Below the pieces are notes generated by a model. That model was not told the origin of the DNA. It ran no database searches and saw only the letters and a program-made list of their open reading frames with translations. A DNA stretch of 64,000 nucleotides from Ifrita kowaldi (taxonomy: Eukaryota; Chordata; Aves; Passeriformes; Cinclosomatidae): positions 248,001 to 312,000 of the forward strand of contig VZRS01014161.1 of the NCBI GenBank assembly GCA_013398055.1, in the 5' to 3' direction. How positions within the stretch are numbered: position 1 is the first letter of the stretch; the number at the start of each line of letters is the position of its first letter. Both the position numbers and the translations under genes were made by a program. This document shows, one piece after another, positions 57,831-64,000 of the stretch.

Positions 57831-60078
57831 CCTCGGACTGAAAAAGAGAAGATGGGGGGGGATTGGAAAAGCAACTGGTTCGGTGAGCGCTGATCATTTC
57901 CTTCTGGAGGAAGAACGATTCCCCTTCCAGACTGCCGCACTCGTTTCCACACGCCGGGGTCAAAATGACAGGTGAGGCAGATCAGACGTGGTAAAGAGAG
58001 ATGCTCGTCTTTGTTAGCAGGCTTTTAACAGCGTCGTTTCATACACCGGAGTCAACTTTCACTCCTCGGCACATCTCAGCAACTCCCAGCAGGAAGAAAG
58101 ATGGATAGAAGATAATATTTAACCCGTTTAAAAGCAAAACCTTAAACTACTATTGTTTCCTCTCACATTTAAGGGGAGAATGTCAGGGGAAAAAAAAAAA
58201 AGTTAAACTAAGCCTAAAGGTGACACTTCGAAGGAAACATTTAACTCTTGTTCCTATTCATTTGTGGGGACTCACCAACCTTCAGGTGCCTCAAGGGAAC
58301 GAATTGTAGGTTAAAATTATCAGTGTCAGAATGGAGAAAGACAACTAATATTTCGCTCTTCATCCGCTAATCTCACTGGAAGGTTCATTTTTCCGATACA
58401 CTTGTACCAGAAAAATAAATGTGCCTTTTAGAAACATTTCCTTAAGCTGCTAACAGCTTCAGGTTCTGAGTCATGACAGTTCAAGCACACATCAATTGCA
58501 CTTTTGGCAATATAATAACAGTGTTCAACAAACAAAGAAATCCCCAAAAACAACTTTCAAGAGCCGAACATCAGCATAAACAAAATATTCACTTGCACGG
58601 GGTAGCCTGCGATAGAAATGTGGCTACAAAAACAGGAGCAGACTGAGCCCTGAGCTGTGGAATGAGGAATGTGAGGAGGGCAGTCAGAGCTGTGTACAGA
58701 ACTGGACTAGGAAACTGCTCCAACTGATGCAACGCTGCTCTGGATTTACTAGGCTCTTGATTTAACTAAAATAAAAACATACGTAAGGAAAAAAAGCCTC
58801 TTAATACATTTTTAACAGGGGAAGTTTAAAGCAGTTCAGGTTCGGTGCAACTAAATCCTGAAAGCAACTTGAGTTCTTAACTGCAAAGACTGCGAAGCAA
58901 GGTCTGCAGCACTGCAGTGCTTTCAGTTATATTTACTATAAACCTGGTTTTATACAATCAACACATCTCTCAGAAGAGAGCTCCCCATCTGATTGCTGGA
59001 AAAAGTTGAACACTCAAGTATAAAACAATAGACCCTCATCACAGCCCCCCATACCATCAGTAAATAAGCAGCAACATGGGTTTATAACTGTAAAATTATG
59101 AGCCCTACCTGGTCTCTGCCTCCTTCTCTCCCCCTTCCCTCTGGCACCATAAAGGCACTATTTACTGGAGGCAGCTCTCCACACTCATCAGCCCTCACAA
59201 ACTGCCAGTTGCAGAGATTCCACTCATCACACTTATAAGCAGTGAACAAAGGAATGCTTTCAAACTTACAAATGCATAAGTAAACAGTTAATAACTTCTT
59301 CCCCACCTCATCTTTCCCAAAAGAGAGAAAACATTGTATCCATCAGATCCACTTCTGAGTCTCCTGTTCATTCCAATAAGTAGGTGTTTCTCTTTTCACA
59401 AGAACAGAAAAACACATCTGCTAGGTTTTATATCCAACTTTTTTCCTTTAAAAGATACTTTTACTGCCTTCTGCCTTGCATAGCTTTTGGAACACGTTAG
59501 CAAATAATATTTTACCGTGGGGAGTGTGTGTTCCATTTTATTTTATAATGCAAATTTGAGGAGTCGTAGTGCTGAAGTTTGTTTTTGTAACCACATGGAG
59601 GTTTGAAGCAACAACCACACTCAGGAAAAATACTTGAAGCGGGTGTATATTTGTGCTGGGATCCTCTCCCTCATTTTGCACTTTATGGAAAGCAATCAAA
59701 GTCAACTTTTCAATATGTCTTTGTATATAAACTATTTGAAATATTCACCAGGAAGGAGTTTAGGTTATCACAGTCTTTCTAGCTCCAGGTGTGTGCTTAG
59801 GATCCAGCCCCAGCTGTCAAACAGAGTCTCCACAAGCAAGTGGACAAGCGCAGACACACTGGAGATCAGAATTCAATTAATTCATTAATGTATGAACCAA
59901 ATAAAAGTGGTCGCCAGAACTGCAAACATTTTTATACTGGCACTTAACCTACCCTAGTCACTCAAGCGGTCTTACAAGAATTACTTGACAATACAGCCTA
60001 ACCTCATGCTCAAACATCTGCACAGTCAGGGCCTAATTTTTATTTCTTGACTCAACTGAATGCAGCTCTGCCTTAAAC

Positions 60079-60118
60079 AGGTGTCTCACTTTAATTACAG
60101 GTGTCTCACTTTAATTAC
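60079..60118. repeat. Exact 20-bp tandem duplication
   Basis: AGGTGTCTCACTTTAATTAC occurs twice in a row without a mismatch. Confidence 0.97.
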
Positions 60119-61654
60119 ATCAATAGTCACTCACGAGTGATGCCACAGGGACACTTTGCCAGCTCAAAAGTCAGCAAACCTTAAGCAACTCTCTAAACAA
60201 AAACCCTTCTTTTAAAAAGTGTTTTAAAATGTAAGAATTGCAAATTTCTGTCGTTCTTCCATGAAGCACAACCTAACATTTGGACTGGAATATTCTCGAG
60301 TGCCAGGGATATAAAACTACTTTGATACAACTTGGTATTGTAGCAGGAATATGCAAATTGTGTTTCATTCCAAATTCACCAGTTTTGCCCTTGATTGATA
60401 GAAAAGGGGGGGGAAGGGGGGCACATTAGGATTAGGAAAATCACTTGGACTACCAATAATCATAACACCTGCCTCTTGTAAAGCTTCCTGTGCCTTCTTT
60501 TAAAGCATCTGGTAGTAGAAGTTAAAATAAAATACACCAAAAAATCTAATCTAATCTGGCTATTCCTACATTCTTTCCATAAGGCAAGAAAGAGGCAGTA
60601 AAAAGCCCAATATTCTACAATTAGAGATTTACAACCTTGGAGAGACGGCTCAGCTCTTCTCTGAAGAACACTAAACAAAGAAACTTCGGGTTATTTGGTG
60701 GAACAGAACTATTAACACACCTCACTTCAGAAAGCCAAAAGGATTTCTACCTCAGTACATTGCACTTCAAAAGCTGCCAAATTACACAGCCAGGTTCTGA
60801 TCCTGAGAAGATTTGCACCTGTATCAGAAGCAGGGAAGCTGATTTTATGTGACACCAGCTCCTCTCATCAGATCTTTCCACCGTTACTTCCCATAACCAG
60901 TAAAAATGCCAAAAATAAAAGCTCAACATTAAAGTCATCAGGATCTATGTTAGTCTAAACATTATCTTCCGGGAGATAAGAAATCTTCCCAGAGTTTTAG
61001 GCCTTCTGCACTATTTAATTTCAGTTTACTATTTGAACTGTTTCTTTCATCACTGATTTGAAGTATTTACAGGCAGGCTAAACAGCAACGCTTTGAAAGT
61101 TTCTCACACCTAAATGGTTCTGATACTTAGAAGGATTTGATCAGCCTGGTTGTAGAGCATCACATTTTCATCAGTTAGGTGAGTAAAAATAATGTCTTTT
61201 ACCAAATAATCTGATACTATTCATGTATTTCAGGAGAAAGCTCTGCTTGCTAGACAGAAATGGCTACAGAAATATTTTCAAGTGAAAGCTGGAGCTTGTT
61301 CTTACCAGGACTGATCTTGCTGCAGACTGTGAATGGAAGAAAGGAAATTATATGCCATATGCTTCAACATATTCCAGCCTTCAGATGCTCTGAACACATG
61401 CTCTTGAAAACAGCAGAGGGTGTTTTCCTTCCCTAAAGCCAAAGAATGCATGTGGACCACAAAGCTGTATCTGCTCAGGGTGCTCTGAAACCCTCTGAAC
61501 TCGCTCATCTGTTCTGTTGCCGCTGATGTCCTGTGGACTTGGAATCAGCCAAGGTTATTTTTTGTCTTCAGCATCATCTTGAGGCATGTGACTATCAGAA
61601 CAGTTTTCAGTGACCATTGCTACAGATGGCCTGAGCAATTGGCTTGGTCAAATG

Positions 61655-61693
61655 CACGTCACACACCTTTAAGACACGTCACACACCTTTAAC
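61655..61693. repeat. 20-bp tandem duplication
   Basis: CACGTCACACACCTTTAAGA is followed by CACGTCACACACCTTTAAC, identical over the overlapping 18 positions. Confidence 0.95.
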
Positions 61694-64000
61694 ATTTTCT
61701 GTCTGCTCTCTGCCTCCACTGATACCTCACTGTAGAGACCAAAACACCAAATTATGGTGCTTTCAATTGACTTTGTGCTTTTATACCACCCTAATACCCA
61801 AGGTCTAATCCAGATGAGATAAAGCTCCTTCACTGCACCTCTCACCATCCAAACTTTAGAAGAAGCAATGAGGGGAATGAAGATGGAGCAGAGGCACAGA
61901 CAGGGAAGCCAGGAGGAGCAAACACAACCTCAGAACACTTAGGATGACACAGTATTATTAGTAAACAACTAAAGGACTTGCTGTTCATTGACTTTCCCCT
62001 TCACTGCAGTCCTGTTTGGTCAGAGCAGTGTCCAAGTACTCACAGGACAGAGGAAAGAGGACATCAACCTACAGGAGTGACAGCCCTGGATATGGGCACT
62101 GCCTCAGGTCTAGAAAGCATCTGGTGCTTGAGGGGCATGAGCCCCAAGATTTGATATTTGAGCTACAAAGTTTGAGGCGCTCATGGGCTCAAGATAAAAC
62201 TCCAGACCAGTTTTATCATGGTACTCCAAGACAAAACCTCCCAGCACTGGACTTTGCCCTGAGCTGTGCACAGGCACCTCCAGATCCCAGATTTGCTCCG
62301 CTGACCTCGAGGTGACCAGGCAGCGGGACACACACAGGGCAGGCCGGGCTGGAGAACAGCACAGCACGTGCAGCCTCCGGAAGGGAAAGCCATCCCACAG
62401 GATGCTTTATGGCATCTGATTTTTCCTGGCGCAGAATATGAATAATGTTAATGGTGACAAAGCCTACAGGCAATAAAAGTCCTTGGCAGGTATCAAACAG
62501 CTCCAAACTTTGCTTTGGCTCCCTGACAGCTGCCACAGCCAGCCAGCACTTCCTACTCCAGCCTAGGACCGGTGACCATTAAGGAATTACAAGGCCTTAC
62601 TGGTTTCAGTGAGAAAACAGAGAGAAAATGCATTATGCTTTGATTAAAAAAAAAAATCCCCCAAAAATCAGAAAGGAAGAAATTTGTGTTTCACACACAC
62701 CTGCCCCCATTTTTAATATATATTTCTAATGGATAAGGAAATTGTTATTATTCACATATTCAGCTGCCAAGCATCCGAACAAGAACATAGGTTGGGAAGC
62801 CAATGAAAAAATCTCCACTTTTATTATCATCCCCTGTCCGAACAGCACGTGAAGGCTCCAACCAAGAATCCAGAGCTCCCCAGTGCTAAGCTGTTCATAG
62901 GAATTTGTGAAGAGCTCCAAAGCGAACTCGAGTGTGGGAAGAAATAAGACTACGGGATGAAATAAGTAAGAAAGCAGAATTTTTTCTGGACATTATTAGT
63001 CCTGCATAGCATTCAGCTTAAGCAGATTTGGCCAAGTGGTCAGGACCTGCATTTCAAAGCAAAAAAATCTCATTATATAATTTCCACTGCCTTTTTTTTT
63101 TTTTTTTTTTGTCAGTCAGGACAATCAGCATTCGCAATCAGGCAAAATACTTTGTATTAACTGATAAGTCATATTAAGAAACCCTTCTAATTTCACATCT
63201 CCAAACTATAAAAGAAAGAAGCTTTCTTCAGTGACAAATCCAGTTTGGGAGAGTGCTTTAGAGAGAACTGACCTAGTTATATTCTTCCTGTTTCCCCTTC
63301 GGTTTTAATTTCTTGATTATTTTTCCCTGGTTTTGTTGACCACTGTAGTTTCAACAAAATTATATAATCCAGTAAGAGTCAAATGGGTTGTTTCTTCTGT
63401 ATTCAGACCCAAGCTGACAAACCCCGTTTCAGTGAACAGCAAGCCCTGGTGCTCAGCATCTGCTGTAGGTAAATGTTGCTGTATCATTCCTGTCCCGTAA
63501 AAAGTGGGAACACAGGGAAGTCAAAGTTGCAGTGGGTCAGCGGCAGGGATGGATTTGGTTCTCAGGAGCTCCTGAGTCCTGGGACAGTGCCATCCATGGA
63601 CACGTGCAAATATGCCCCCAGGGCTCAATTATTGGCACATTTGCCACATACCCTGCGAAACAACAACATTGAAGAAGTACCATTGACAGCCAAAACACAA
63701 ACATCTGTTTTAGGGAACATCCTTGTGGGCTGGGAACACAACCACCTCTGCCTCTCCACCAAGGATTGGTTAAATGAGCCAAGGACATCCACTTGGATCT
63801 ATGGCATCATCTAAAAACTTGTTTTTTCTTGAATTGACTGTACTTACACATGCTTACATGTTCATGGTATGCGTATTTAACATATGTACATTTATAATAT
63901 AAAACTGAAAGTTTAGCTTGCCACTAGAGGTAAAACTTTAGCCATTGCTAAAATGTTCTCTCAATGGTTGGAAGGTTTCCACTTCCACACTGTTCATAAA

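Larger units (their letters stand above)
57900..64000. other. Upstream flank of EBF2, no gene recognised
   Basis: This is mostly AT-rich single-copy-like sequence without a convincing exon, promoter or long retroelement. It contains two 20-bp tandem duplications (60079-60118 and 61655-61693), a G-run patch near 60409-60421 and a T20 run at about 63093-63112. The neighbouring gene in the usual vertebrate order, PPP2R2A, is not seen and would lie further right. Confidence 0.75.

Noticed and set aside
1..64000. A prokaryotic-type defence system, CRISPR array, phage or plasmid module
   Set aside because: All supported coding sequence is a split vertebrate gene. Direct repeats are microsatellites or short duplications without spacer structure.

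Overview
The window is vertebrate nuclear DNA, most likely from a bird, possibly a songbird. It holds short CR1 LINE tails ending in the bird-typical ATTCTATGA-like motif, a few worn MIR-type SINE remnants, many microsatellites, and split exons with GT-AG introns. There is no operon-like gene packing, no CRISPR array and no prokaryotic gene.

One gene can be supported: the 5' half of EBF2 (early B-cell factor 2, COE family transcription factor), on the minus strand. Six coding exons (54165-54035, 51778-51622, 50652-50589, 50322-50267, 49897-49824, 43866-43798) join in one open frame of 183 complete codons plus two bases. They cover the N-terminus and most of the DNA-binding domain, including the H-C-C-C COE zinc knuckle. 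All exon phases agree. The rest of the gene (end of the DNA-binding domain, IPT/TIG, HLH, C-terminal activation domain) lies left of position 1, because intron 6 runs from 43797 past the window edge.

Layout: 1-43797 is intron 6, non-coding, with CR1 and MIR remnants, microsatellites, several AT-rich repeat-free blocks that look like conserved elements, and five perfect COE-type palindromes (TCCCNNGGGA). 43866-54165 is the exon cluster; intron 5 contains an enhancer-like block with three CAGCTG E-boxes. 54166 to about 54700 is the 5' UTR and core promoter (GC box, octamer, CCAAT box, no clear TATA) inside a CpG island. 54783-55395 is a diverged GC-rich tandem repeat directly behind the promoter. 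55960-56460 is a conserved-element-like block, 56870-57830 a second CpG-rich region, and 57900-64000 upstream DNA without a recognisable gene.

There is no sign of a novel multi-gene system. The points most worth a second look are the promoter-adjacent tandem repeat, the excess of COE palindromes in the gene's own intron, the triple E-box block, and the upstream CpG-rich and conserved-looking segments. Everything was read by eye; no alignment or database search was run.
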